A DNA stretch of 64,000 nt, taken from contig NZ_CP081294.1 of assembly GCF_019711315.1 (NCBI RefSeq), positions 248,001-312,000 of the forward strand, written 5' to 3'. The notes under the pieces were generated by a model, which worked only from the letters and a program-made list of their open reading frames with translations, was not told where the DNA came from and searched no databases. The position numbers were made by a program, and so were the translations under genes. The stretch's first letter is position 1. Each line of letters starts with the position of its first letter. Below, piece by piece: positions 16,734 to 26,067 of the stretch. Origin of the DNA: Qipengyuania gelatinilytica (GTDB taxonomy: Bacteria; Pseudomonadota; Alphaproteobacteria; Sphingomonadales; Sphingomonadaceae).

Positions 16734-18325
16734 AGGACGAGCCTCACGCGGGTCCGGCCTTCACCGACGACGATGTCATGGGTCTTGCCGGCAGGGCACA
16801 GGGTCGTGAGATCGGCGGTACCGCTGATCTGCAGCGTCTTTGATGCGACCATCAGGCATTCTGCCGATGCACTCATGGTGCCGGCCATCGTCAAATCGCT
16901 GTTCGGCATGTAGACGACGCCGTTGAGGTCGAAGTTAGCGTTTCCGGTGATCTTGCTTCCCGTGGAACCCGGAGAATTGGGATCTTCGAAGATCAGCATA
17001 TTCTCCATTTTGTCGGCATCATCGGCAGACACGCCAACCGCGATCAGTTCGGTCTTGGTCATCGGGGTGAGGTAAACTCCGCCACCGCCATTGATATCCA
17101 CGGATGCGCCGTTCTTCAGGACGAACATAACACCGGTGCCGGTGATGTTCACGCCGCCGTTGATCTTGAGGGTGCCGCCATCGATCACATAGACACCACC
17201 AGCCAGGTTGACGTCGCAAGCGATGTCGAAGCTGGTGTAGGTGCCCGGCTGCAGATCGTTATTCCCGGAAAGCTGGACCTTATTGCTGTAACTGAAACGA
17301 GACGTCGTGATGCGCTCGATATAGATCTTGTCAGGGCCACTACCTGCAATCTGGGTCAGATTGTCCTTAACTGGCGACTGCGTGTAGTCCACCGGCTCGG
17401 CGGTGAACAGCGCACCTTGGTTGATGGCGAATTCGATGTCGAAGGGCGACTCCGACCCCGCGCCGTTATACGCGATTTCGCCCGCAGCTTCTGCTTCGTT
17501 CCTGTTCTTCCCGCGATAGTATTTGAAAGTGATGGCGTCGATCTGCCGTTCGTCGGCCTGCCAGTTCGCCGTCGCATCGCCGCAGCTTACGGTCCGCGGG
17601 GTGGGGTTATCAGGCGGGGTCAGTCCTTCCCAGGGATCGATCATATCCTCGTAGTTTTCGACCATCAGGGCATTGTCGAAGGCGTCCATGCCGTCGGTGA
17701 TGCCGCCACCCGCTACGACCCAGTTAATGTTCTGGGGGCCACTGCTGCCGTTCGTGACAATCGCTTCGGAATGGGTCGACCGTGCTCCGACGCCGCATGC
17801 AGCGTCAACCGTCGGACCACCGTTGAACCACATCGTGCGATAGGAGCTCGGATCGAGCGAGTAGAGGCAGGCGGTGAACTGCTGGGTCGTTTCCCAGGTC
17901 GCCTGTGCTTCGACGGCGATGGTCATGCCCTCGTCGATGACGATCTTGGTAAAAGGAAGCTGGGCCGAGACGGTCGCTTCCATGTAGACGCTGTTGTTGT
18001 TCGTGCCGTCCCAATCCTCAAGTTCGATGTTGTGGGTCAGGAGGTAGTCCTTGGTGGCCGACAGGTTGATGTAGAATTCCTGCCGGGCGCGCGTCTTGTA
18101 TGCGGTACCAGTGTCACCGTTTCCGCGTGCCCATGCGCCGGCGAGGGCGCCCTGGTCGACCGCGTACTGCGCTTCACGCTTCCAAAGGTAGTACTGCGCC
18201 ATATCGACACCAAGCCCTGCCGATCCGAACAGGACGGGCGTGCCCAATGCTACCAGCAGCATTGCATTGCCGCTGGTATCGGCCTTGAGCCGACGCATCA
18301 TCTTGGAAAACTGCTTCAGTGCCAT
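16730..18325 (-). CDS. TadG-like pilus-assembly protein with large periplasmic domain
   Basis: The 531-residue protein starts with a Tad-type N-terminus: KADTSGNAMLLVALGTPVLF then GSAGLGVDMAQYYLWK, one membrane helix followed by the conserved GVDxAxxYxxKxxxQxAxDxAALAGA pattern (here AQYAVDQGALAGAWA). The rest is a long periplasmic region with repeated Gly-rich beta-like stretches (about 370-430, GGVYVIDGGTLKINGGVNITGTG in parts) and several Cys. First of three overlapping genes. Its role is presumably Flp/Tad pilus assembly or a related surface structure. Confidence 0.87.
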   Translation of the reverse strand: MALKQFSKMMRRLKADTSGNAMLLVALGTPVLFGSAGLGVDMAQYYLWKREAQYAVDQGALAGAWARGNGDTGTAYKTRARQEFYINLSATKDYLLTHNIELEDWDGTNNNSVYMEATVSAQLPFTKIVIDEGMTIAVEAQATWETTQQFTACLYSLDPSSYRTMWFNGGPTVDAACGVGARSTHSEAIVTNGSSGPQNINWVVAGGGITDGMDAFDNALMVENYEDMIDPWEGLTPPDNPTPRTVSCGDATANWQADERQIDAITFKYYRGKNRNEAEAAGEIAYNGAGSESPFDIEFAINQGALFTAEPVDYTQSPVKDNLTQIAGSGPDKIYIERITTSRFSYSNKVQLSGNNDLQPGTYTSFDIACDVNLAGGVYVIDGGTLKINGGVNITGTGVMFVLKNGASVDINGGGGVYLTPMTKTELIAVGVSADDADKMENMLIFEDPNSPGSTGSKITGNANFDLNGVVYMPNSDLTMAGTMSASAECLMVASKTLQISGTADLTTLCPAGKTHDIVVGEGRTRVRLVL

Positions 18326-18354
18326 ATTGCCCCCGAGGTAAACTCAGTCGTATC

Positions 18355-18373
18355 CTCCGCAATTAATACGGAG
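18355..18373. promoter_or_regulatory. Inverted repeat upstream of the Tad-type genes
   Basis: CTCCG-N9-CGGAG with an AT-rich spacer (AATTAATA) lies 30 nt before the TadG-like start. It may be an operator or a short leader hairpin. Confidence 0.3.
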
Positions 18374-18477
18374 AACCTTCCACAACATGGCGGTGAAGAG
18401 TTAACTTCGGGTTTCCATCCACCCTTAAAGCGTCCACCGCTTGAGGAACGCCAAGGCCAGCAGAAAACAGGGATACC

Positions 18478-19140
18478 ATGGATAACGGCAATCAGGAGAG
18501 GCTGGCCGATTGGCAGGACCTGGCACTCAGCCATGCCGGCGAAAAGTTGCGTGCTCCGCTGCGCGATGCGCTGTTGCTCGACCGCCGGCTATCGAGAATT
18601 GTCCTTACCGCGACCGAACCCGCGCTGGGGCAGCTCAAATTGGCCTGGTGGCGCGAAGAGCTCGCAAAGGTTGCCAGCGGTAATCAGAACAATCCGCCCG
18701 ACCCGCTGTTGGCCGCACTTGCGCAGACATGGGGCGAGGATGGCGAACAGCTGAATCTCCTGATCGATGGCTGGGAAGCACAGCTGCCGTCGGACGAGGA
18801 TCCGTCAGGCGCTCCCGGCGCTCTGGCCAAGGGTCGCGGCGAGGTGTTCTCGAAACTGGCGACGCTGGCTGGCCAAGGGAAATCAGCAGCGCCGGCTGCA
18901 ACGCACGGCGCTGCATGGGCCTATGCGGAGCTCGCACAATTGTCAGGTGGGCAAGGACCGCAAGCGCTTGAGCAAGGGCTTGAGACAACATCTTCGCTAC
19001 CGTCCTTGCCGCGCGATTTGCGTGCGCTCGCCGTCATCGGGGGGCTGTCCAGACGGGCCCTTTTAAGAGGCGGAAAGCCGCTGTTCGGCGATCGCTTCAG
19101 TCCCTTCGCTGCGCTAAGGCTTGGAATAATAGGAAGTTAG
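18478..19140 (+). CDS. Squalene/phytoene synthase-like protein, short and probably non-catalytic
   Basis: The 220-residue protein matches the family around EPALGQLKLAWWREEL (residues 43-58), the counterpart of the phytoene-synthase QLRLAWWRE segment, and the DRRLSRIVLTATEPAL region before it. Active squalene/phytoene synthases are about 280-350 residues and carry two Asp-rich motifs; I see no clear DxxxD motif, and the C-terminal third looks shortened (GGLSRRALLRGG end). It resembles the NDUFAF6-like, assembly-factor branch more than the carotenoid enzymes. No crt genes are nearby. Function unknown; possibly respiratory complex I related. Confidence 0.7.
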   Translation: MDNGNQERLADWQDLALSHAGEKLRAPLRDALLLDRRLSRIVLTATEPALGQLKLAWWREELAKVASGNQNNPPDPLLAALAQTWGEDGEQLNLLIDGWEAQLPSDEDPSGAPGALAKGRGEVFSKLATLAGQGKSAAPAATHGAAWAYAELAQLSGGQGPQALEQGLETTSSLPSLPRDLRALAVIGGLSRRALLRGGKPLFGDRFSPFAALRLGIIGS

Positions 19141-19177
19141 TTCTACTGCTTGCGTCCAGCAAGAGGGGAACTTGCCG

Positions 19178-19645
19178 ATGAGCCGTATCGTTCTGGGTGC
19201 CGTTATCGCGCTGCTTTTTGCCGGGGTCGGCATGTTCTGGTGGCAGGGGCCGGCCGAGGTGGAAGCGGCAGCGCCGCCACCCTCGGTCCTTGCTCTTGCG
19301 GCGGACGCACCAGATCCGGCATCGCTGCCGATTACGGATCCCGGCGACATGGAAGGCCCGGCACCACCCGAAGCAAGCGAGCTAACCAAGGAGCAGCGTC
19401 GTTTCTTCCGCTATGATCGCAATCGCGACTGGCGCATTACACGCAGCGAGATGCTGTCCACACGTAGCGACGCTTTCCGCAAGCTCGACAAGGACGGTAA
19501 CAACCTGCTCACCTTCGAAGAGTGGGCTGTCACTACGGTCGAAAAGTTCGAAGGCGCGGATGCGAATGGCGACCGTGAGCTTTCGCCCGGCGAATTTGCC
19601 ACCACGAAACCCAAGCCATCCAAGTCCCGGCGCTGCGCCTGCTGA
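19178..19645 (+). CDS. EF-hand calcium-binding protein, membrane-anchored or exported
   Basis: The 155-residue protein starts with MSRIVLGAVIALLFAGVGMFWW, a signal or anchor helix, then a Pro/Ala-rich linker. At least two EF-hand-like loops follow: DRNRDWRITRSEM (about 82-94), DKDGNNLLTFEEW (about 105-117), and a third candidate, DANGDRELSPGEF (about 128-140). Each has acidic residues at loop positions 1, 3 and 12. I chose the ATG at 19178 because AGAGGGGAA lies about 8 nt upstream; a TTG at 19172 is the only longer option. Ends in a Cys pair (RRCAC). Role unknown. Its stop abuts the trmFO stop on the other strand. Confidence 0.85.
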   Translation: MSRIVLGAVIALLFAGVGMFWWQGPAEVEAAAPPPSVLALAADAPDPASLPITDPGDMEGPAPPEASELTKEQRRFFRYDRNRDWRITRSEMLSTRSDAFRKLDKDGNNLLTFEEWAVTTVEKFEGADANGDRELSPGEFATTKPKPSKSRRCAC

Positions 19646-21013
19646 TCAGGCAGGCACCGGTTCGAGCTGCTCCAGCCAGTCGCCGAATTCCTGCTTGGCG
19701 CGCGAGGTATAGGCTTCCTTGCGCTGCTTCTTCTTCACGTCGTGAAGCGGCGGGAACAGGCCGAAATTGACGTTCATGGGCTGGAACGTGTCGGCTTCGG
19801 CATCGCCAGTGATGTGTGAGAGGAGGGCGCCGAAAGCGGTGGTGCGCGGCGGAGCTGTCCAGTCGCGACCTGCCAGTTCGCTGGCTGCCATCATGCCGGC
19901 CATCAGCCCGACAGCCGAGCTCTCCACATAGCCTTCGCACCCGGTGATCTGACCGGCAAAGCGGATATGCTCGCCGCCGCGCAAACGCAGCTGGCGATCG
20001 AGGACGAGCGGCGAGTTAATGAATGTATTCCGGTGCAGGCCGCCCAGTCGCGCGAATTCGGCATTCTCCAAGCCCGGGATGGTCCGGAAAAGCTCGATCT
20101 GCGCGGCGTATTTCAGCTTCGTCTGGAAGCCGACCATGTTCCACAGCGTGCCGAGCTTGTTGTCCTGCCGCAGCTGGACGACGGCATAGGGCCAGCGGCC
20201 CTGTGGATGTTCCTCGGTCGTGTCGTAGGGATTGTCGAGACCGACCCCCTTCATCGGGCCGTATCGAAGCGTTTCGACACCACGCGATGCCATCACCTCG
20301 ATCGGCATGCAGCCGTCGAAATAGGGGGTGTCGGCTTCCCATTCGCGGAACTCGGTTTTCTCTCCGTCCATCAATCCCTGGTGGAAGGCGAGGTACTGTT
20401 CCTTCGTCATGGGGCAATTGATGTAGTCGCCGTCTTCGTTGGATGCCTCGGTACGCTTGTTCCAGCGGCTCTGGATCCAGCACTTCGACATGTCGATGCT
20501 GTCGCGGTGCACGATGGGCGCAATGGCGTCGAAAAACGCAAGGCGGTCCTGCCCGGTCGCGCTCACGATGCTTTCCGCAAGCGATTGGGCAGTCAGCGGA
20601 CCGGTGGCGACGATGGTGGGCCCGGAGGCGGGAAGGGCATCCACCTTCTCGCGAACCACGGTAACGTTCGGATGCTCTTCTAGCATTCGCTGAACTTCGG
20701 CCGAGAAGACATCGCGGTCGACGGCCATTGCGCTTCCGGCCGGAACCCTCGCGACTTCGCCCGCCCGCATAACGATGCTGTCCAGCCGCCGCATTTCATC
20801 GTGCAGCAAGCCCACGGCGTTCTTGTCGCTATCGTCCGAACGGAAACTGTTCGAGCAGACGAGTTCGGCCAAGCCGTCGGTCTGGTGGGCAGGGGTGGTT
20901 TCGCCGCTGCCACGCATTTCGGACAGGCGGACCTTGAAGCCGCGCCGCGCAAGCTGCCAAGCAGCCTCGCTTCCGGCAAGGCCGCCACCGATGATCTGGA
21001 TGTCATGTGTCAT
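19646..21013 (-). CDS. trmFO: Methylenetetrahydrofolate--tRNA-(uracil-5-)-methyltransferase
   Basis: FAD- and folate-dependent enzyme that makes m5U54 in the T loop of tRNA. The 455-residue protein begins with [20 protein letters not shown], a Rossmann FAD site, and has the family segments [44 protein letters not shown] and the Cys in [11 protein letters not shown]. It resembles the GidA family but lacks the long C-terminal helical domain. I chose the ATG at 21013 on family N-termini; an ATG four codons upstream (21025) is also possible, without clear ribosome-binding site for either. Confidence 0.96.
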   Translation of the reverse strand: MTHDIQIIGGGLAGSEAAWQLARRGFKVRLSEMRGSGETTPAHQTDGLAELVCSNSFRSDDSDKNAVGLLHDEMRRLDSIVMRAGEVARVPAGSAMAVDRDVFSAEVQRMLEEHPNVTVVREKVDALPASGPTIVATGPLTAQSLAESIVSATGQDRLAFFDAIAPIVHRDSIDMSKCWIQSRWNKRTEASNEDGDYINCPMTKEQYLAFHQGLMDGEKTEFREWEADTPYFDGCMPIEVMASRGVETLRYGPMKGVGLDNPYDTTEEHPQGRWPYAVVQLRQDNKLGTLWNMVGFQTKLKYAAQIELFRTIPGLENAEFARLGGLHRNTFINSPLVLDRQLRLRGGEHIRFAGQITGCEGYVESSAVGLMAGMMAASELAGRDWTAPPRTTAFGALLSHITGDAEADTFQPMNVNFGLFPPLHDVKKKQRKEAYTSRAKQEFGDWLEQLEPVPA

Positions 21014-21099
21014 TAGGGGCGCCATCTAGTCCCGAGGCAGGCAGCTTGCAACGCTGGCGCAATTGCGCAATGCGAAGCGGATCAGGAGGGAAATCCGAA

Positions 21100-21774
21100 A
21101 TGCCCAAGCGCGCTCTTGTCGAGCACCGACCTTATCTGCTGCTCAGCCTGCTTTTCGCGGTGACCTATTTCTTCGCGATGGACGGAAAAGTCGGCGGTGC
21201 CTTCCTGTCGATCTGGAAGGGGGCGGGGGTCGGGTTTCTCGCAATCTATGCAGCCCATCGCGGGGTCGGGCGTGACGGCCTGCTGATCGCGGTTTTCCTG
21301 CTTCTCTGCGCGCTAGCCGATGTTGTGCTGGAATTCAGCTTCCTGTTGGGAGGCGCCCTGTTTGCCGTCGCCCATCTCGTGGCCATAGCACTCTACCTGG
21401 GTAACCGCCGGGAAAGGACAACGGGAAGCCAGAAGGCGGCGGGTTTCGCCCTCCTGGTGGGAACGCCATTGATTGCCGCGATGCTCACCTATCCGCTGGA
21501 CAACTGGCATCTTGTGGCAATCTACGCGCTGGTCGTGGGGGCGATGGGGGCATCGGCCTGGACCAGCAGCTTCCCGAGGTATCGCGTCGGGATCGGCGCC
21601 ATCCTTTTCGTGGTGAGCGACCTTGTCATCTTCGCGCGCGAGGCAGGTCACCTGTCCCGCGACATAGCCGAATGGCTGGTCTGGCCGATGTATTATGGCG
21701 GACAATTCCTGATCGCGACGGGTGTCGTGCAGACAATCCGTCACAGGGCACATTTGTCGAACTCGGCTGACTAG
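21100..21774 (+). CDS. YhhN/TMEM86 family membrane protein (lysoplasmalogenase-like)
   Basis: The 224-residue protein is almost entirely hydrophobic, with about 8 membrane helices and the YhhN family pattern: LLCALADVVLEFSFLLGGALF (helix 3 with Asp), AVAHLVAIALYL (His), and RVGIGAILFVVSDLVIFARE with FLIATGVVQ at the end. Eukaryotic TMEM86 members hydrolyse the vinyl-ether bond of lysoplasmalogen; in bacteria the substrate is uncertain. Start at 21100 is set by AGGAGGG 9 nt upstream. It sits divergent from trmFO. Confidence 0.88.
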   Translation: MPKRALVEHRPYLLLSLLFAVTYFFAMDGKVGGAFLSIWKGAGVGFLAIYAAHRGVGRDGLLIAVFLLLCALADVVLEFSFLLGGALFAVAHLVAIALYLGNRRERTTGSQKAAGFALLVGTPLIAAMLTYPLDNWHLVAIYALVVGAMGASAWTSSFPRYRVGIGAILFVVSDLVIFAREAGHLSRDIAEWLVWPMYYGGQFLIATGVVQTIRHRAHLSNSAD

Positions 21775-21838
21775 TGTAATTACGCTGCCACCAGCCATCC
21801 TTCGGGCCGCGTTCTTTGAACACACGAAGGAGATGATC

Positions 21839-22087
21839 ATGAAAAAGGTAGCAATCGCTCTCGCCGGTGCAGCAGTACTGGCCGCTTCCCCGCTTTCGGC
21901 AGGCGAAGTCGGCGGTAATGGCAATTATGTCCCGGGCGGCGCGAACGGAGCGTCCGAATGCTCCTATTCCGGATTGAACGAGGATTACAGCGATGGTCTC
22001 GGCTTTACGCAGACCTTCGCTGCGGTCTTCCGCCTGTTCGGTCTGCAACCCAGGTGGTTCAACCCCGGCGAATTCTGCCGCGGCTAG
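21839..22087 (+). CDS. Small secreted protein, function unknown
   Basis: The 82-residue product has a clear signal peptide, MKKVAIALAGAAVLAASPLSA, with cleavage before GEVGG, then a Gly/Asn-rich stretch (GNGNYVPGGANGASE), CSYSGLNEDY and a second Cys near the C-terminus (EFCRG). A disulfide between the two Cys is likely in the periplasm. GAAGGAG lies 6 nt before the ATG at 21839. I do not recognise the family. The stop overlaps the end of the convergent tauD gene by 4 nt. Confidence 0.75.
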   Translation: MKKVAIALAGAAVLAASPLSAGEVGGNGNYVPGGANGASECSYSGLNEDYSDGLGFTQTFAAVFRLFGLQPRWFNPGEFCRG

Positions 22088-22926
22088 CCATTCCAGGCAG
22101 CAATCGTGGTCCTGTGCAACTCGCGCCTGTGGCCTTCGTAGCCGCCGGTCGCCTTGTGCAGGACCGCACGATTGTCCCACATGACCAGCATGCCGTCTGC
22201 CCACTGGTGGCGATAGACGAACTCGTCACGCGACTGCCATTGAGCCAGTTCCGATAGGAGGGCGATAGCCTCTGCCTGCTCCATGCCCTCGATCCCGATG
22301 ATATAACCGAGCGTCGAAAAGAAGCCTTCGATCCCGGTTTCGGGGTGCTTGCTAATCAAGGGGTGGGTGCGGCAATCTCGGGCGGCTTCGCTCGGGCGGA
22401 TCGCCATTGAGCGTCCCTCGTCCTTCTCGCCATAGGTCCCTTCGGGGGCGTAAGCGAGTTGCGCGCTGTGGATGGCCGTGAGTTGGCGAAGCTCTTCCTT
22501 GCGGTGATCGGGAAGGGCCGCAAAGGCCGCTTGCTGATCTGCAAACAGCGTGTCCCCGCCGTGCGGAGGGATATCGATCGCTATCAGGCAGGTGCCTGCA
22601 GGCGGGCGCTCGAGGAAACTCCAGTCGCTGTGCCAGTTCTCTGCAAAGAGCGGGCTGGTCTCCTCCGCCTCCCGCAGGATTGCAGCAATGTGCCGACGAC
22701 CTGCGATGGGGGCGAAAAACGGATCTTCACCGAACCCGCCCATGGACAGGGTGAAGCGCTCGAGCGCATCATCATCCAGGTGCTGGTCGGGAAAGGCCAG
22801 AACCTTGTTCTCCAGCCAGGCCTTGCGGATTTCTGCCGCCAGTCCTGCCGAGATAGCTTGCGAAAGGTCGAGCCCGGTCACGCGTGCGCCGCACGCCTGA
22901 TCGCTAGGCTCGACCCTCAGCGTCAT
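22084..22926 (-). CDS. TauD/TfdA family Fe(II)/2-oxoglutarate dioxygenase
   Basis: The 280-residue protein has the iron-binding facial triad His99-x-Asp101 (NWHSDWSF) and His257 (DNRAVLHKA), and a 2-oxoglutarate-binding Arg (about 272, ELHRTT); spacing matches taurine dioxygenase. Substrates in this family include taurine, 2,4-D, alkyl sulfates and carnitine precursors, and sequence alone does not decide. The gene overlaps the gyrA stop by 4 nt (ATGA), so it is translated behind DNA gyrase, an odd partner. No sulfonate transporter is nearby. Confidence 0.93.
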   Translation of the reverse strand: MTLRVEPSDQACGARVTGLDLSQAISAGLAAEIRKAWLENKVLAFPDQHLDDDALERFTLSMGGFGEDPFFAPIAGRRHIAAILREAEETSPLFAENWHSDWSFLERPPAGTCLIAIDIPPHGGDTLFADQQAAFAALPDHRKEELRQLTAIHSAQLAYAPEGTYGEKDEGRSMAIRPSEAARDCRTHPLISKHPETGIEGFFSTLGYIIGIEGMEQAEAIALLSELAQWQSRDEFVYRHQWADGMLVMWDNRAVLHKATGGYEGHRRELHRTTIAAWNG

Positions 22927-25763
22927 CCGCCGGGCTCGCCGTCGATGTTCTTGTCCGAATGAGCCGTGGTGTGCGGAGTGGTCTGATTGAGACCACCGCG
23001 CGCGGCGATTTCGTCCTGAACAAGCTCTTCGGCTTCGTTCTCCGGTTCTTCGGTCTCGTCGATCAATGCGGCGCCGACGATCTGTTCGCCCTTCGCCACA
23101 TTGAAGATACGAACACCGGAAGAACCGCGACCGGAGATCGAATAGCCCTCGTGGTTTTCGAACCCACCTTCGACCATATGGCGGAAGTGGATCGGCAAGC
23201 GAATGAGCTTTGCCTGGTCCGTCACGAGCATGAGCTGCGAACCATGCTTCACGGGGAAGCTGGCAACGACGGGACCGTTGCGGTCGGGATTGCTCGACGG
23301 CTCACCGATGTTGGTGAGACCCATGCCGCCACGCCCGATGGTCCGGTATTCATAGGCCGAGGAAATCTTGCCGTAGCCGTTCGCGGTGAGGGTCAGGATG
23401 AACTCCTCGCCTTCCTCCATTTCGGCGACCTTCTCGGCATCGAGAGTGTGCTCGTTTTCGTTGTTCTTCCAATCAGCGGCACGCAGGTATGCGTCGCGGA
23501 CTTCGGTATCGCGCTCGCCCGCATCGAGGACCGCCATCGAAACGACCTTCTGGCCATCTTTCAGCTTCATGCCGCGAACACCGATGCCGGTACGGCTCTT
23601 GGTCTCACGCGCATCGGTTGCCGAGAAGCGGATGGCCTTGCCGGAATCCGACGCGAGGAAGATTTCCTGCTGTTCGTTCAGCAATTCGACGCCGATCAGA
23701 CGGTCGCCGCTGCCTTCCACGAAACCCATGGCGTATTTGCCGTTGCTGGGCACATTCGTGAATGCGTCCATCGAGTTGCGGCGCACCATGCCCTGTTCGG
23801 TCGCGAAAACGATGTTGAGGTTGGCCCACTCGTTCTCGTCCTCGGGGAGGGCAAGGACATTGGTGACCCGCTCATCGTCGCCGAGCGGCAGGAGGTTGAC
23901 CATCGGGCGGCCCTTGGTCTGCGGGCCACCTTCGGGCAGCTTCCATACCTTCATGCGATACACGCGACCCGTATTGGTGAAGAACAACACCGGGTTATGG
24001 GTCGAAGTTACGAACATTTCGACGACGGCATCTTCGTCCTTCGTCGCCATGCCGCTGCGGCCCTTGCCGCCGCGCGCCTGGGCGCGGAAAGTGTCGAGCG
24101 GAGTGCGCTTGATGTAACCGCCATGGGTGACAGTCACGACCATTTCCTCGCGCTCGATCAGGTCCTCGTCTTCGATACCGTCCCATGCGGGCGCAATTTC
24201 GGAGACACGAGGGGTGGCATAGGCCGCGCGGATTTCTTCCAGCTCGCCGCGCATCACGCCATAGAGCTTTACCCGGTCCGCGAGGATCGAGAGATATTCC
24301 TCGATCGAGAGCGACAGCTCCTTCAGCTCGTCACCGATCTCGTCGCGGCCGAGCGCCGTGAGGCGGTGCAGGCGCAGGTCGAGAATGGCTTTCACCTGCC
24401 GTTCCGACAGGCGGTAGGTGCCGCCTTCCTGTTCCGCGTTCGGCTCGATCGCTTCGACGAGCGCGATATATTTCGCGATATCGCCGATCGGCCATTCCTT
24501 GGCGAGCAGGCGCGCGCGTGCTTCTGAAGGCGTCGGAGCGCTGCGGATCATGGCGACCACTTCGTCGAGGTTGGAAACAGCTACGACGAGGCCGAGCAAG
24601 ATATGCGCACGGTCGCGGGCCTTGTTGAGCTCGTACTTGGTGCGCCGGGTGATCACTTCCTCGCGGAAGGTGATGAAGGCCTGGATGAATTCGCGCAGGG
24701 TCAGGACTTCGGGGCGCCCGCCGCTGATTGCCAGCATGTTGGCCGGGAAGCTCGACTGGGCGGGGGTGTAACGCCAGATCTGGTTGAGAACGACTTCTGG
24801 CGAGGCATCGCGCTTGAGATCGACGACGACACGGACACCCTGACGACTGGATTCGTCGCGGATATCGGAAATTCCCTCGATCCGCTTGTCCTTGGCCGCT
24901 TCGGCAATCTTTTCGACGAGACCGCTCTTGCCGACCTGGAACGGGATCGAGGTCAGGACGATCGACTTGCGATCACCGCGCCTCTCTTCGATCTCGTGGC
25001 GGGCGCGCATCAGGATCGAGCCGCGACCTGTGGTATAGGCGGCGCGTGCACCCGATTTGCCCAGGATCAGCGGCGCAGTGGGGAAGTCGGGCCCCGGGAT
25101 GATCTCGAACAATTCCTCGCTCGTGATCGCCGGGTTATCCATATAAGCGAAGCAACCGTCGATCACTTCGCCCAGGTTATGCGGCGGGATGTTTGTTGCC
25201 ATACCCACCGCGATGCCGCCGGCACCATTGACCAGCAGGTTAGGGAAGCGGGCAGGCAGGACCGTCGGTTCACGACGCGAACCGTCATAGTTGTCGGCGA
25301 AATCGACAGTATCCTTGTCGAGGTCGTCGAGCAGCGAGTTCGCAACGCGGGCAAGACGCGCTTCGGTGTAACGCATCGATGCCGGCGGATCGGGATCCAT
25401 CGAACCGAAGTTACCCTGACCATCGATGAGCGGAACACGGAGCGACCAGTCCTGCGTCATGCGGGCAAGTGCATCGTAAATCGCGGCGTCGCCGTGGGGA
25501 TGGTAGTTACCCATCACGTCACCGACGATCTTGGCGCTCTTGCGGAACGGACGTCCGGCGACGAAGCCGCCCTCGTTACTCGCGAAAAGAATACGCCGGT
25601 GAACGGGCTTGAGGCCGTCACGTACATCGGGCAGCGCGCGGCTGACGATCACGCTCATCGCGTAATCGAGATAGCTCGTTTTCATCTCGTCGACGATGTC
25701 GATGCGAGTATGTTCTTCGCCGCCGGGGGGAGGGGTGTCGATCAGGTCGGTTTCGTCAGCCAA
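22923..25763 (-). CDS. gyrA: DNA gyrase subunit A
   Basis: Breaks and rejoins DNA to introduce negative supercoils. The 946-residue protein has the winged-helix and tower domains with catalytic Tyr132 ([10 protein letters not shown]) and a C-terminal beta-pinwheel with a GyrA box of the form QARGGKG in [12 protein letters not shown], which separates gyrase from ParC. In the quinolone region (residues 85-102) the Ser83 counterpart of E. coli is Ala93 (HGDAAIYD), while Asp97 (Asp87 in E. coli) is kept. A pinwheel insertion and an acidic tail make it longer than E. coli GyrA (875). Confidence 0.97.
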   Translation of the reverse strand: MADETDLIDTPPPGGEEHTRIDIVDEMKTSYLDYAMSVIVSRALPDVRDGLKPVHRRILFASNEGGFVAGRPFRKSAKIVGDVMGNYHPHGDAAIYDALARMTQDWSLRVPLIDGQGNFGSMDPDPPASMRYTEARLARVANSLLDDLDKDTVDFADNYDGSRREPTVLPARFPNLLVNGAGGIAVGMATNIPPHNLGEVIDGCFAYMDNPAITSEELFEIIPGPDFPTAPLILGKSGARAAYTTGRGSILMRARHEIEERRGDRKSIVLTSIPFQVGKSGLVEKIAEAAKDKRIEGISDIRDESSRQGVRVVVDLKRDASPEVVLNQIWRYTPAQSSFPANMLAISGGRPEVLTLREFIQAFITFREEVITRRTKYELNKARDRAHILLGLVVAVSNLDEVVAMIRSAPTPSEARARLLAKEWPIGDIAKYIALVEAIEPNAEQEGGTYRLSERQVKAILDLRLHRLTALGRDEIGDELKELSLSIEEYLSILADRVKLYGVMRGELEEIRAAYATPRVSEIAPAWDGIEDEDLIEREEMVVTVTHGGYIKRTPLDTFRAQARGGKGRSGMATKDEDAVVEMFVTSTHNPVLFFTNTGRVYRMKVWKLPEGGPQTKGRPMVNLLPLGDDERVTNVLALPEDENEWANLNIVFATEQGMVRRNSMDAFTNVPSNGKYAMGFVEGSGDRLIGVELLNEQQEIFLASDSGKAIRFSATDARETKSRTGIGVRGMKLKDGQKVVSMAVLDAGERDTEVRDAYLRAADWKNNENEHTLDAEKVAEMEEGEEFILTLTANGYGKISSAYEYRTIGRGGMGLTNIGEPSSNPDRNGPVVASFPVKHGSQLMLVTDQAKLIRLPIHFRHMVEGGFENHEGYSISGRGSSGVRIFNVAKGEQIVGAALIDETEEPENEAEELVQDEIAARGGLNQTTPHTTAHSDKNIDGEPGG

Positions 25764-26067
25764 AACGCGGTATTCCCGTCTGTTGGTGTTTTCTGGTTTT
25801 CAAGGGATGCACCCTAGGCGAAAGGCAGGTGTCGCGCCACTCGAAGCGGGAACCACAGGCCCCTTTCATGCGCTTTTTCCACATGTCGATGGCTCTTTTC
25901 CGGCTACCAAGCCTGAACCGCGGGAAAGACCCGCATTCAATCGCCATTCAGCGGCTTTCGGCTACAAGAATTTGCAATGAGAACGCAGACACGGCAATGG
26001 CGCCGTTTATGCCGTTTTCGAACGTCTCATGCGTTTTTTACCCCATCCACTCTTGGGAGCTTCATAA
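25764..26067. other. Divergent intergenic region (304 nt) between gyrA and the secreted TPR gene
   Basis: I see no gene or clear repeat here. It must hold the gyrA promoter on the minus strand and that of the TPR gene on the plus strand; GGGAG lies about 9 nt before the TPR start. Short open frames crossing it have no ribosome-binding site. Confidence 0.6.

Noticed and set aside
22959..24527. Long plus-strand frame (522 codons) opposite gyrA
   Set aside because: The minus strand encodes the well-conserved gyrA; the plus frame has no family match and no ribosome-binding site.
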